Notes: generated by a model not told the origin, from the sequence alone. Numbered from the stretch's first letter, positions 1 to 8,286 are shown. The stretch is 64,000 nucleotides of DNA from Mesorhizobium prunaredense (GCF_900156895.1 NZ_FTPD01000023.1:6892-70891), one strand, 5' to 3'. Numbers and translations: made by a program.

Positions 1-500
1 TCGGCCAAGAGCGCCAGCACTTCGCTCTCGCGCGGCGAAAGCGCCGGCCGGCCGGCGCTTTCGCCAAGCGGCTCCTCGTCGGAGAGATCGTCGTCATGGA
101 AAGCGAAATCGTCATGCCGATCGGATAAGGGGCGGCCCTCGCCCGAGATCCGATAGCCAGCCGCCGCCAGTCGCGCGGCGGCGGCGATCAGCAGATCGTC
201 CGCTGCCGCCGGCAGCACGGCAAACACGGTATCGGCCGGCCGCTGCCGGCTCGCTCGTTGCGACAGGAGCACCCGAGGTATCGCGGGATCGTTGGGCCCG
301 CCTTCCAGGCCCCCTCTTTCCAGGTAAACGCCATCGACGATCGCGACATCCGCTCTGTCGGCGCTATTGCCGCTACCGGCCACAATCGGCAGCAGATCGC
401 CGCTCGCGGCAAGGGCGGTGGACAGGTGCTCGGCGCGCACGACGTCATCGAGCGCGATCAGCACCGTCAGCCGCCGCCCAGTGATCCCATGACTTGCCAT
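1..500 (-). CDS. LuxR-family response regulator, 3' end outside window
   Basis: Reading leftwards from ATG at 500, 166 codons are visible before the window edge. The N-terminal part resembles a receiver domain: an acidic pair at D18-D19 and a possible phosphoacceptor D56 in the context VAIVDG. The last visible residues, LSPRESEVLALLAE, match the first helix of a LuxR/NarL-type DNA-binding domain, so the missing part should hold the recognition helix. The receiver is poorly conserved, and phosphorylation is uncertain. The start lies only 8 bp after the stop of the degenerate protease gene (509-1381), so the two probably share a transcript. The start was chosen because it opens the receiver fold and fits this spacing. 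Confidence 0.7.
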   Translation of the reverse strand, partial: MASHGITGRRLTVLIALDDVVRAEHLSTALAASGDLLPIVAGSGNSADRADVAIVDGVYLERGGLEGGPNDPAIPRVLLSQRASRQRPADTVFAVLPAAADDLLIAAAARLAAAGYRISGEGRPLSDRHDDFAFHDDDLSDEEPLGESAGRPALSPRESEVLALLA

Positions 501-508
501 CGATCTTC

Positions 509-1381
509 TCAGTTCAGCGGCTTTTCGCCGATGGTCAGCACGACGTCGCGCCGTTCGCCGCCGCGCACCACGCCGAGCGTCACCGACGCGCCGGCGCTGT
601 CCGGCCCGAGCCTGCGGATCAACTCGCGCGGGCCATGCACGGCCTCGCCGTTCCAAAATGTGATGATGTCGCCAAGATGCAGGCCGGCCGCCTTCGCCGG
701 GCCATTGTCGTCGAGGCTCATCACCATCGCGCCCTGCGTGTCGCCGGTGCGGATTGGATGCAGGCCGGCGCCGAGATAGCCGCGCGCGACATGGCCCTTC
801 TCGCGCAGCGTCGCCACCGCCCGTTCGATCGTCTCGTAAGGCATGACCAGCGCCCGCCGGCGCGGCCCGAACAAAAGCATGCCGATCAGTGCGCCGTTGG
901 CGTCGAGAACCGGGCCGCCCTCGAAACGGCCGCCGGCATTGACGGCCAGATTGATGCGCCGGTCGATCGTGCCGCCGCGCATCGAGCGCCAGGCCGGACC
1001 GACCTCACCGACCGTGCCGAATGCGACGAGCCCCGCACCGTCGCTATTGCCCACAGCGATGGCCAGATGGCCCGGCCGCACCGTGCCCGCCTTGGCCAGC
1101 GGCGGCACGTCCGGCGCGCCGGTCGGCTTCAGAAGGGCGGTACCGGTGGATGGATCGCGGCCGACCAGCTCAGCCTTCACCTTGTCGCCCGAAGAAAGCG
1201 TCAGCTCGATCTCCTCGCCGGCCTCCACCGCCTCCTCGGCAGCGATAAAATAGCCGTCGCGCCAATGGAAGGCGGTCGCGGTGCGATGCTGATGCGTGGC
1301 AAAGCTCGCCGTCGCCGGCGCCGCTGCGGCGGCGATATCGGCGATGGCGTCGGAAAATGCGCTCAGATTGAAGTCGCTCAT
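509..1381 (-). CDS. HtrA-like protein with degenerate catalytic triad plus PDZ domain (pseudoprotease)
   Basis: A 290-residue protein with the S1C/HtrA layout: trypsin-like domain (about 30-185) and PDZ domain (about 200-285). Aligned by eye with the intact neighbour (1637-2584), all three triad positions are changed. The catalytic His becomes E50 (IAAEEAV against TNFHVV), the Asp becomes G80 (DPSTGTAL against DPDTDIAL), and the Ser becomes E154 (GRFEGGP against PGNSGGP). The fold-defining glycines remain, so the protein is probably made but cannot cleave peptides by the usual mechanism. No signal peptide is seen. It probably shares an operon with the response regulator downstream. A regulatory, chaperone or scaffold role is inference. 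Confidence 0.85.
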   Translation of the reverse strand: MSDFNLSAFSDAIADIAAAAAPATASFATHQHRTATAFHWRDGYFIAAEEAVEAGEEIELTLSSGDKVKAELVGRDPSTGTALLKPTGAPDVPPLAKAGTVRPGHLAIAVGNSDGAGLVAFGTVGEVGPAWRSMRGGTIDRRINLAVNAGGRFEGGPVLDANGALIGMLLFGPRRRALVMPYETIERAVATLREKGHVARGYLGAGLHPIRTGDTQGAMVMSLDDNGPAKAAGLHLGDIITFWNGEAVHGPRELIRRLGPDSAGASVTLGVVRGGERRDVVLTIGEKPLN

Positions 1382-1401
1382 GTCGGTCTCCTGGGTTTTT
1401 A

Positions 1402-1449
1402 TCGCATCGGCCCGAAAATCGGACTCGATTTTCGGAAAGCACGATGCGA
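1402..1449. repeat. 48-bp palindromic intergenic element (type a)
   Basis: Two arms face each other: TCGCATCGGCCCGAAAATCG on the left, and CGATTTTCGG with a distal ATGCGA on the right. The same core (CCGAAAATCG, short spacer, CGATTTTCGG) occurs inside the nested repeat at 63747-63794, and half of it occurs near 54269-54288. It lies in the 255-bp divergent region between the two HtrA-like genes. It resembles short dispersed palindromes common in rhizobial intergenic DNA. Confidence 0.75.
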
Positions 1450-1636
1450 GATCTCAAAGTCCTCGAGCGCCCAATGGACGCTCGTCGCTCTAACCCAGAT
1501 ATCGCTCGGCAGCGCGTTGGCGGATACTCGCCTGACGGCTAGTTGGGCGTTGGACTGGCCATCTGGTCAGGTCGCGGCCGATCCGGCCGCTCCGCACATA
1601 TAGGCATCCTTTGCTCTAAAGACACGGAGCCCTGCC

Positions 1637-2584
1637 ATGTCCCTCCCCGCCCAGCAACTGCAATTCGATGATGCGCTGCTCGACGATTATTCGGCGACGG
1701 TCGCCGATGCCGTGGACCGCATCGGTCCCGCCGTCTGCCGCATCGAGCGCGTCGGTGGTGCCAGCGGCCAAGGCTCCGGCTTCGTCATCACGCCGGACGG
1801 GCTGGTCGTCACCAATTTCCACGTCGTCGGCGATGCCCGCAGCGTCCGCGTCACCATGCCGGACGGCGTCTCCAGAGAAGGCCGTGTTCTCGGCCGCGAC
1901 CCCGACACCGACATCGCGCTGGTGCGTGCCGACGGCAGCTTTGCCGATATCGCGCCGCTCGGCGATTCCAAGCGCCTGCGGCGCGGCCAGATCGCCATTG
2001 CCATCGGCAACCCGCTCGGCTTCGAATGGACCGTCACGTCAGGCGTCGTCTCGGCGCTCGGCCGCTCGATGCGTGCCTCCACAGGCCGGCTGATCGACGA
2101 CGTCATCCAGACCGACGCGGCACTCAATCCCGGCAATTCCGGCGGACCGCTGGTGTCGTCGGCTGGCGAGGTCATCGGCGTCAACACCGCCATGATCCAT
2201 GGCGCGCAAGGCATCGCCTTCGCGGTTGCCTCCAACACCGCCAATTTCGTCATTTCGGAGATCATTCGCTTCGGCCGCGTCCGCCGCGCCTTTATTGGTG
2301 TCTCGGCCGACACGACAAACCTGCCGCGCCGCGCCGCCCTTTTGTCGCAAGTGTCGAGCAGCACGGCGGTGCGCCTGCGCAGCGTCGAGGCGAACAGCCC
2401 GGCCGCCAGAGCAGGCCTGAAAGAGGGCGACATCATCGCCGCCATCGACGGCCGCCCGGTCACCGGCGTCGACGATCTGGTGCGCTTGCTCGATGCCGAC
2501 CGCATCGGTCGCGAAACGCTGTGCACGGTGGTGCGCCGCTCCGGCATTGCTCAGGTCACGGTGATGCCGGTGGCGCGAAGCTGA
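1637..2584 (+). CDS. S1C-family (HtrA-like) serine protease with PDZ domain
   Basis: A 315-residue trypsin-like protease with intact triad H62 (TNFHVV), D92 (TDIALV) and S168 (PGNSGGPL), followed by one PDZ domain (about 225-310, with AARAGLKEGDII). The family degrades or refolds damaged proteins. Most HtrA proteins are exported, but no N-terminal signal peptide or membrane anchor is visible, so a cytoplasmic location or an unrecognised export route must be considered. It is transcribed divergently from the degenerate paralogue at 509-1381, across a 255-bp gap holding a palindromic repeat. The start has an upstream GGAGCC about 10 bases away. Two adjacent homologues, one active and one dead, suggest a functional pair, but that is inference. 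Confidence 0.9.
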   Translation: MSLPAQQLQFDDALLDDYSATVADAVDRIGPAVCRIERVGGASGQGSGFVITPDGLVVTNFHVVGDARSVRVTMPDGVSREGRVLGRDPDTDIALVRADGSFADIAPLGDSKRLRRGQIAIAIGNPLGFEWTVTSGVVSALGRSMRASTGRLIDDVIQTDAALNPGNSGGPLVSSAGEVIGVNTAMIHGAQGIAFAVASNTANFVISEIIRFGRVRRAFIGVSADTTNLPRRAALLSQVSSSTAVRLRSVEANSPAARAGLKEGDIIAAIDGRPVTGVDDLVRLLDADRIGRETLCTVVRRSGIAQVTVMPVARS

Positions 2585-2587
2585 CCT

Positions 2588-3499
2588 TTAACGCGGCGCA
2601 AACATCTGGCCAAGCAGCGAAACCAGCAGCACTGCCAACTCACCGGTCGGATCGAGGTCCGGATCGAAAATGGTCATGTCCATTCCGGTACAGCGCGAAT
2701 CCGCCACCAGCGTCGCGAGGATGGCGATGAGATCGTCGGGATCGATGCCGGGACTGCCTGGTGAATCGACCGCCGGCATCACCGTCTGATCGAGCGCATC
2801 GACATCGAAATGCACCCAATAGGGCGAGCCGGTTCGCGCCAGCGTGTTCCAGGTCTTTTCCAGGACCTTTGCCGCGCCAAGCTCCCGCACGGCAAAGACA
2901 TCGATCAGCGTCATCGCGGTCGAATTGATGTCGGGCCAGGCGAAGTCGGGGTCGCGGCTCTCGCGTTCGCCGACCTGAATCACCTGTTCGTCCGCAACAA
3001 GCGGGCGCGCGATCTCAGGCCAGTCGGTCAGCAACGGCTCACCACGTCCGGTGGCGAGCGCAAGGTCCATGCCGGCGGCCGAGCCGAGTGAAGCATCGAC
3101 GTCGTAGTTGCCCGGATGGCGGAAATCGCTGTGGCCGTCGACATGGACCAGCGCCAGCGGACCAGATCGCCGTGCGCCAGCCAGCGCGCCAAGCAGGACC
3201 GCGCAGTCGCCGCCGACGACCAGCGGGAACTCGCCTCGTCTCAGCGCGCCGGCAACAACTTCGGCAAGTCCGAGATTGAAGCTGCGTAACGCATTGCCGT
3301 TGCGCAGCCGGGTGCCCGGCTGCGGCTCCGTGCTATAGGCGGGCCAATCAAGATCAACCACTTTGAGGGGCGAAAGCGTCTCGATCAGGCCGGCTTCGGT
3401 CAACGCCTGCGGCGCACGCCACGTCCCCGGAATATGACCTGGCCTCAGCGGACGGAGGCCAAGGTTTGAGGGCGCGCGGACAAGGCAGATTTCACGCAT
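2588..3499 (-). CDS. Arginase/agmatinase (ureohydrolase) family protein
   Basis: A 303-residue ureohydrolase-fold protein. Members hydrolyse guanidino or formimino groups using a two-manganese centre. The metal motifs are visible: GGDC at 96-99, HVDGHSD at 119-125 and HFDVDALD at about 231-238. In classical arginases the first motif is GGDHS, so one metal-ligand His is Cys here; the second motif is DGHSD where DAHAD is usual. This fits a less-studied bacterial branch of the family, so the substrate cannot be named. It is convergent with the HtrA-like gene (3-bp gap). Confidence 0.85.
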   Translation of the reverse strand: MREICLVRAPSNLGLRPLRPGHIPGTWRAPQALTEAGLIETLSPLKVVDLDWPAYSTEPQPGTRLRNGNALRSFNLGLAEVVAGALRRGEFPLVVGGDCAVLLGALAGARRSGPLALVHVDGHSDFRHPGNYDVDASLGSAAGMDLALATGRGEPLLTDWPEIARPLVADEQVIQVGERESRDPDFAWPDINSTAMTLIDVFAVRELGAAKVLEKTWNTLARTGSPYWVHFDVDALDQTVMPAVDSPGSPGIDPDDLIAILATLVADSRCTGMDMTIFDPDLDPTGELAVLLVSLLGQMFAPR

Positions 3500-3610
3500 G
3501 GAACGGGCCTAGGCTGATGAGCTCAGCTTAGACCGCAAAGACGTGGTCGGCCACGCGGCTGGAGGCTTCAGGTGATATCTACAGACAATTCCTGCCAGCC
3601 GCTATCCCGC

Positions 3611-4033
3611 TCAGCCCGCCGCGCCTTCGACAAACTGCTCCAGAAACTCGGCGCTCGGGGGGATCGGCTTGATCACGTCGATCAGCACGCCATTGGGGTC
3701 TTTTGTGATGAAATGGCGCTGGCCGAAGGCTTCGTCGCGGAGCGTTCGCAGGATCGGCAGGCCGGCGGCGACGACCCGCTCATAGATTGCATCCGGGTTC
3801 TTGACCTCGAAATTGATCAGCAGGCCGGAGGCACGGCCGCGCCCTTCCTCAGGAATCGTTTCATGATCGCCCTGGACGATGCCGAGATTGACGCGGCGAT
3901 CTTCGGTTGATTGCAGATGCACGTACCAGTCGCTCTGGAACAGCGGCTTGAAGCCGAAGTGCGTGACATAGAAGGCCTTCGTGCCTGCAACGTCGCCCGT
4001 CATCAGCACCGGGTAATAGCTTGTCGTCTTCAT
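3611..4033 (-). CDS. VOC/glyoxalase-superfamily protein
   Basis: A 140-residue vicinal-oxygen-chelate protein. It opens with a typical first beta strand ([20 protein letters not shown]) and ends with a [14 protein letters not shown] strand, giving the paired beta-alpha-beta-beta-beta repeats of the superfamily. Substrate unknown; the family includes glyoxalases, dioxygenases and resistance proteins. The ATG at 4033 was chosen because an AGAAGGA-type ribosome site precedes it and the fold starts there. It is divergent from the TetR gene, and two matching operator palindromes lie between them, so TetR very likely controls it. Confidence 0.85.
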   Translation of the reverse strand: MKTTSYYPVLMTGDVAGTKAFYVTHFGFKPLFQSDWYVHLQSTEDRRVNLGIVQGDHETIPEEGRGRASGLLINFEVKNPDAIYERVVAAGLPILRTLRDEAFGQRHFITKDPNGVLIDVIKPIPPSAEFLEQFVEGAAG

Positions 4034-4054
4034 CTTTCCTTCTCCCGTCGAATA

Positions 4055-4100
4055 ACATACAGTCTGCATGTAAATGCGTATTAACATACAGGCTGCATGT
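4055..4100. promoter_or_regulatory. Two TetR-type operator palindromes
   Basis: Two nearly identical 17-bp imperfect palindromes, ACATACAGTCTGCATGT at 4055-4071 and ACATACAGGCTGCATGT at 4084-4100, lie between the divergent VOC and TetR genes. Their centres are 29 bp apart. The second abuts the proposed TetR start codon. Position and symmetry support binding by the TetR product and autoregulation. Confidence 0.75.
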
Positions 4101-4718
4101 ATGCAACAGGAATCTGCGCGCCGCTCCAACCGCGATCGCACCGAAGCGACGCGCGCCGACCTGATCGCCGCGGCGCGAAAACTGTTCACCGAGAAGTCCT
4201 ATGCGGAGACCGGCACGCCCGAGATCGTGGCTGCGGCCGGCGTCACGCGCGGCGCCCTCTATCATCACTTTGCCGACAAGCAGGCGCTGTTCGCCGCAGT
4301 GGTCGAGCAGGAGGCGGCGGCTGTGGCGGAAGAGATCGAGCGCGCCTCGCCGCCCTCGCTGTTTGCCCGCGACGCGCTGATCGCCGGCTCGGATGCCTAT
4401 CTTGCCGCCATGCGCGCACCCGGCCGCACTCGGCTGCTGCTGCTCGACGGACCGGCCGTGCTCGGCCGCGCCGCCATGGACGAAATCGACAACCGCCACG
4501 GCAACCGCTCGTTGCGCGAAGGCCTGGTTGCAGCGATGCGCTCACAGTCCATGATGAGATTGCCGGTGGAAGCGCTGACCGCGCTGCTTGCCGCAGCCTT
4601 CGACCGCGCGGCGCTCGCTATCGAAGCAGGCGCTTCGACCGAGGACTACCGCGCCGTTCTCATGGCGCTGATTGATGGGCTGTCGCCCCAGGCGCCTGGT
4701 TCGGTTCGAACTCGTTGA
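4101..4718 (+). CDS. TetR-family transcriptional repressor
   Basis: A 205-residue regulator. The N-terminal helix-turn-helix is clear ([22 protein letters not shown], then [17 protein letters not shown]), followed by an all-alpha ligand-binding domain. The ATG at 4101 follows the second operator palindrome directly and has no good ribosome site, so the mRNA may be leaderless; an ATG at 4074 is the alternative. Its 3' end overlaps the convergent LysR gene by 59 bp. It probably represses itself and the divergent VOC gene; the inducer is unknown. Confidence 0.85.
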   Translation: MQQESARRSNRDRTEATRADLIAAARKLFTEKSYAETGTPEIVAAAGVTRGALYHHFADKQALFAAVVEQEAAAVAEEIERASPPSLFARDALIAGSDAYLAAMRAPGRTRLLLLDGPAVLGRAAMDEIDNRHGNRSLREGLVAAMRSQSMMRLPVEALTALLAAAFDRAALAIEAGASTEDYRAVLMALIDGLSPQAPGSVRTR

Positions 4719-5619
4719 AACAGCCAAGCTGGCGCTTGAACTGGTCGATCAGCCAGGCCGCAGCCGGCTTCGGGCTGCGGTCGGCGCGGTGCATGGCATA
4801 AAGCGGCGAGCGGACTTCGCGATACGGCTCCAGATCGAGTTCCACCAGCCGGCCGTTGGCCACATCGTCAGCAATCAACCATCGCGGCAGTCCACCCCAG
4901 CCCAACCCTTCGCGCATCAGCGCATGCTTGGTTCGCATGTCTGTAAGTCGCCAGGTGCGGTAGGCATAGACGCCGTAGTCGCGCCCTTTGGTGCGCTCGG
5001 ACTGGTCGCTGACGACAAGTTGGATGTGTTCGCGCACCTCCTCCAGCGGCACCGGCTTGGGAAGCAGCGCCAGCGGATGGCTTGGCGCGGCCGCCGGCAC
5101 CATCGACATGAAGCCAATGCGCACAAGATGCGCGTCGACCTCGCCCAGCAGGCCGCCAATACCGAGATCGGCATGTCCATTGGCGACATGATCGGGGATC
5201 AGCCCGAGCGTGCCGGCATGCAGGCGCAGCATCACGGTTGGAAATTGCGCCTCGAACGCCTTCAACACGCGCACCAGCACGGTGGAAGGCAGTGCCACAT
5301 CGACCGACAGCGCGACTTCAGCCTCCAGGCCCTGTTTGTGGCTGTCGACGCGAGAGCGGATGCGCTGCAATACGCCGACCATGCGCCGCGCATCTTCCAG
5401 CGTCGCCCGGCCGACATCGGTCAGATGCGGCTCGCGCGTGCCCTCGCGCTCGAACAGTTTCAGCCCAAGCTGTGCCTCGAGATTGGCGATAGCGTAGCTG
5501 ATGACCGACTGCGCGCGGTTGAGCTTGCGGCCGGCGGCGGAGAAGCTGCCGGTATCGGCGACGGTGACAAGGATCTGAAGCTGATCGAGAGTCGGGTTTG
5601 GCTGCATCGTCGTATCCAC
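4660..5619 (-). CDS. LysR-family transcriptional regulator
   Basis: A 319-residue LysR regulator. The N-terminal winged helix (about 8-66: LQILVTVADTGSFSAAGRKL, then AQSVISYAIANLEAQLG) is followed by a substrate-binding-like effector domain. It is divergent from the azoreductase gene at 5717 across a 97-bp region, the usual arrangement for a LysR protein and its target, so it probably controls that quinone/azo reductase. A second ATG at 5607 is an equally possible start. The last 59 bp overlap the TetR gene on the other strand. Confidence 0.88.
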   Translation of the reverse strand: MDTTMQPNPTLDQLQILVTVADTGSFSAAGRKLNRAQSVISYAIANLEAQLGLKLFEREGTREPHLTDVGRATLEDARRMVGVLQRIRSRVDSHKQGLEAEVALSVDVALPSTVLVRVLKAFEAQFPTVMLRLHAGTLGLIPDHVANGHADLGIGGLLGEVDAHLVRIGFMSMVPAAAPSHPLALLPKPVPLEEVREHIQLVVSDQSERTKGRDYGVYAYRTWRLTDMRTKHALMREGLGWGGLPRWLIADDVANGRLVELDLEPYREVRSPLYAMHRADRSPKPAAAWLIDQFKRQLGCFNEFEPNQAPGATAHQSAP

Positions 5620-5716
5620 TATTTAGATGGAACATACATAAAATATACCGGTTTTTCAAATGGGTCGGCTCGCCCATATAGGTCGGGACAGTTCAGCCCA
5701 ACCCTGGAGATCCGCC

Positions 5717-6358
5717 ATGTCCATCCTTCTCGTCACATCCAGTCCGCGCGGCAACGCCTCGCATTCGACCCGCATCGCCACTGAACTTGCAGAAAAGCTG
5801 CTTGCTGCCGATCCTTCGGCCAAGCTTGTCGTGCGCGATCTCGTGGCAGACCCGCTGCCGCACATCGATCCGGACTATTCGACCGGCATCTATATGCCCG
5901 TTGAGGCCCGCACCCAGCGCCAGGCCGAGGTCGTCGGCGTTTCCGACGCCGTGGTGGACGAGCTGTTTGCGGCCGACACCATCATCCTGGCCACCGGCTT
6001 CATCAATTTCGGCATTTCGTCGACACTGAAATCCTGGGTCGATCACGTCTCCCGCTCCGGCAAGACTTTCGCTTATGGCGAGAATGGCCCGAAGGGCCTC
6101 GTCACCGGCAAGAAGGTCTACATCGTCCTCGCCTCAGGCGGCATCTATTCGGAAGGCGCTGCCGTGCAGATGGACCACGCCATCCCTTATCTGCGCAGCG
6201 TGCTTGGCTTCATCGGCATCACCGATGTCGAAGTCATCCGCATCGAAGGCGTCGGCATGGGGCCGGATGCGGTCACTGCCGCTCTAGCCAAGGCGTCAGC
6301 CAAGGTGGATGCTTTGGTGACCTCGACTGTAAGCAAACAGGCTGCTGCGGCGGCGTAG
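5717..6358 (+). CDS. azoR: FMN-dependent NADH:quinone/azo reductase
   Basis: A 213-residue flavodoxin-fold protein of the AzoR family, which reduces quinones and azo dyes by two-electron transfer from NAD(P)H through bound FMN. The N-terminal phosphate-binding loop is visible (VTSSPRGNASHSTR), as are the family segments FINFGISSTLKSWVDHVSRSG and LASGGIYSEG. The start at 5717 was chosen because it opens the first beta strand and has GGAGA upstream. A hairpin with a T-rich tail follows at 6387-6427. Control by the divergent LysR gene is inferred from the arrangement. Confidence 0.9.
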   Translation: MSILLVTSSPRGNASHSTRIATELAEKLLAADPSAKLVVRDLVADPLPHIDPDYSTGIYMPVEARTQRQAEVVGVSDAVVDELFAADTIILATGFINFGISSTLKSWVDHVSRSGKTFAYGENGPKGLVTGKKVYIVLASGGIYSEGAAVQMDHAIPYLRSVLGFIGITDVEVIRIEGVGMGPDAVTAALAKASAKVDALVTSTVSKQAAAAA

Positions 6359-6386
6359 GCCACCAGCCGTCGGTAACTCTAGATTA

Positions 6387-6427
6387 AAGGCAGGCGCCTG
6401 ACAGGGCGCTTGCCTTGTTCGTTTTTA
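6387..6427 (+). terminator. Intrinsic terminator after azoR
   Basis: A stem of about 12 bp (AAGGCAGGCGCC pairing with GGGCGCTTGCCTT, including a wobble) is followed by a T-rich stretch. It sits about 30 bp after the azoR stop. Confidence 0.65.
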
Positions 6428-6457
6428 CGGAAGATGCGCCGGAGACCGAACGGGGTC

Positions 6458-6751
6458 TCACCCGAACATCTTCTCGCCCTGCTCGTCGACCAGCTGAATG
6501 CCCTTTTTGATCGAGATGTCGACAGCGTCGTCGAGCCCGGCAAAACGATCGGCGCGGATGAATTTGTGCTCCTTCATCACGCCGTCGATCTCCTTGGAAA
6601 CCACGCCGCAGGTCTGGTATTGGCCTTCCGCCTTGTACGGCGTGGCGCTGATCAAAAATCCCTTGTGCTCGATCTGCTTTGCCGGTGCAGCACTCTTTGG
6701 CTCGCCCGCGTCACCGCCGCCACCGCCGAAAAGACGTTTCAGAAAAGACAT
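6458..6751 (-). CDS. HlyU-family protein
   Basis: A 97-residue protein starting MSFLKRLFGGGGGDAG and containing the core HKGFLISATPYKAEGQYQ with a C-terminal HKFIRADRF segment, characteristic of the HlyU/PF10115 family. In Vibrio, HlyU proteins act on toxin gene expression; the role in rhizobia is not established. The start at 6751 is the first residue of the conserved N terminus and has a GGAGG about 10 bases upstream. It is flanked by convergent azoR and by the PadR gene on the same strand about 100 bp away. Confidence 0.75.
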   Translation of the reverse strand: MSFLKRLFGGGGGDAGEPKSAAPAKQIEHKGFLISATPYKAEGQYQTCGVVSKEIDGVMKEHKFIRADRFAGLDDAVDISIKKGIQLVDEQGEKMFG

Positions 6752-6857
6752 GGGAGCGCCCTCCAACGGCAATCATCCTGCATCACATAGCGTGGTGCAG
6801 GATGATTTCACTAGCGGTCCTTAGGCAAACGGGCAAGGGCCGCATCCGGCCCGGAAG

Positions 6858-7529
6858 TCAGTCGCGCGACAGCCCTTCGAGGGCTTCGGCCGCCCCTTTC
6901 AATATCGCGATCGCCTCGGCCTGTTTTTCAGCGGGCGCGTCGACGATGTCGCCGAGGGCTGCGCGCAGCCGGTGGCGCACGGCGCGGAATTGGTCGCGCT
7001 TTTCCGAACCGCCGCGGCCGCGACGTCCGCTATCCTCGCCATCGTCATTCCAGCCGAACCAGTCGCGCGCCTTTGCCATCTTGCGGCCGAAACGCTCGAG
7101 ATGATCGAGCACATGGTCGATCATCTTGCGATTGTCATTGAGATGCGCCTGCCCTGCCTCGGTAATCGAAAACACCTTCTTGTTGCCTTCCGCCGACGAG
7201 ACGGCATAGCCGGCCTCTTCCAGGAAGGTCAGCGTCGGATAGACCACGCCGGGGCTCGGGCTGTAGACGCCGCTGGTGCGTTCCTCCAGCGCCTTGATGA
7301 TGTCATAGCCGTGGCGCGGCGCCTCGGCCAGCAGCGACAGCGTGATCAGCTTGAGATCGCCGTCGGCCAGCATACGCCCGGCGCGGAACATGTCGCCCGG
7401 CCCGCCGCGCCCGCCGCCCCTCATGCCGTGGCCGAATGACCCGAAGCCGCCGCCACGACCGCCGAACTTGCCGGCCATATGCATGAAAACGCGCTCGGCA
7501 TGCGCGCCGAAATGATGATGTTCGTGCAT
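6858..7529 (-). CDS. PadR-family transcriptional regulator with His/Gly-rich N terminus
   Basis: A 223-residue protein. The PadR winged-helix domain spans about 58-135 (ADGDLKLITLSLLAEAPRHG, YPTLTFLEEAGYAV). It is preceded by an unusual 45-residue segment rich in His and Gly (MHEHHHFGAHAERVF, later FGGRGGGFGSFGHGMRGG), and the C-terminal part is charged and helical. PadR proteins repress exporter and stress genes. The His-rich head could bind metal; this is inference. Two palindromic sites upstream (7547-7614) suggest autoregulation. The neighbours do not identify a target. Confidence 0.85.
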   Translation of the reverse strand: MHEHHHFGAHAERVFMHMAGKFGGRGGGFGSFGHGMRGGGRGGPGDMFRAGRMLADGDLKLITLSLLAEAPRHGYDIIKALEERTSGVYSPSPGVVYPTLTFLEEAGYAVSSAEGNKKVFSITEAGQAHLNDNRKMIDHVLDHLERFGRKMAKARDWFGWNDDGEDSGRRGRGGSEKRDQFRAVRHRLRAALGDIVDAPAEKQAEAIAILKGAAEALEGLSRD

Positions 7530-7546
7530 TGTCTGCTCCTTGAGTT

Positions 7547-7614
7547 ATGTCTTACGATATATCTCAATTATGCAGGCGAGACCGTTGAGTCAAGATATAT
7601 CTTACGATGTATCT
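7547..7614. promoter_or_regulatory. Paired operator sites upstream of the PadR gene
   Basis: Two related A/T-rich sites, ATGTCTTACGATATAT (7547-7562) and AGATATATCTTACGATGTATC (7593-7613), share the core ATNTCTTACGATNTAT, an imperfect palindrome of ATAT/ATCGTAAG type. They lie 18-85 bp upstream of the PadR start and fit a dimeric winged-helix repressor regulating itself. Confidence 0.65.
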
Positions 7615-7665
7615 GAGAACGGTGCCAACCCGATCGATTTCGTCACCGAGCTTGGCTAATACCGG

Positions 7666-8046
7666 TTACCAGCGGCCCTTGCGCCGGTTCCAGGCATAGA
7701 GAAGATCGGCGAAGCGATCATAAGCATAGCGCGTCAACGGCAGCGCGGCGGGGTTACCGAACAGCGTTGCAAGCCAGCCCTCGCCCGGCGTTCTCAGCCA
7801 GACGGCAATTGCGACATCGGCGCCAACCAGCAGTTTACCGTCCGCCTCGGTTGCGTGCAGCCGCCGGCGGATGTCCTCCAGCGACACGCCGTATCCGGCC
7901 AGTGCCGCCGGTTCGGCATTGACGTCGCGAAACGCGATCCGCCCGGCCTTGACCGCCTCGACCAGCCGCCGCTTTTGCCGGCTGATCCCGGCATCGCAAA
8001 CCGGGCAACGGGAGTTGTACCAGACGGTCAGCAGAGGCTTGGACAT
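7666..8046 (-). CDS. DUF393 (DCC-family) thiol-disulfide oxidoreductase-like protein
   Basis: A 126-residue protein with the family's N-terminal CxxC in YNSRCPVCDAG (C15 and C18), followed by FRDVNAE and a C-terminal Tyr/Trp-rich segment. DCC proteins are predicted thioredoxin-like oxidoreductases; substrates are unknown. It is transcribed away from the PadR gene on the same strand, with about 135 bp between them, and has no obvious partner. Confidence 0.85.
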   Translation of the reverse strand: MSKPLLTVWYNSRCPVCDAGISRQKRRLVEAVKAGRIAFRDVNAEPAALAGYGVSLEDIRRRLHATEADGKLLVGADVAIAVWLRTPGEGWLATLFGNPAALPLTRYAYDRFADLLYAWNRRKGRW

Positions 8047-8286
8047 GTGTTTTGAGACGCGAGCTGAAGGGCTGCGCCGATTATCCGGGAAATGCCTCGG
8101 CCCCGCGACATTTCCGGATTAGCCTGGCCGCGACGAGCCGTCTTCGGGATATGGAGAAAATGAAGTTCTTTTCGAGCGAGAGCAGCATTCCTCCTCATGA
8201 TCAGCGGATCGGGCGCCGTCAAGCGGCGCCTGACCGTTCTATATCAGGAACTCGGCAGTTTGCGCAGATCTGTAGCCGCGCACGCC

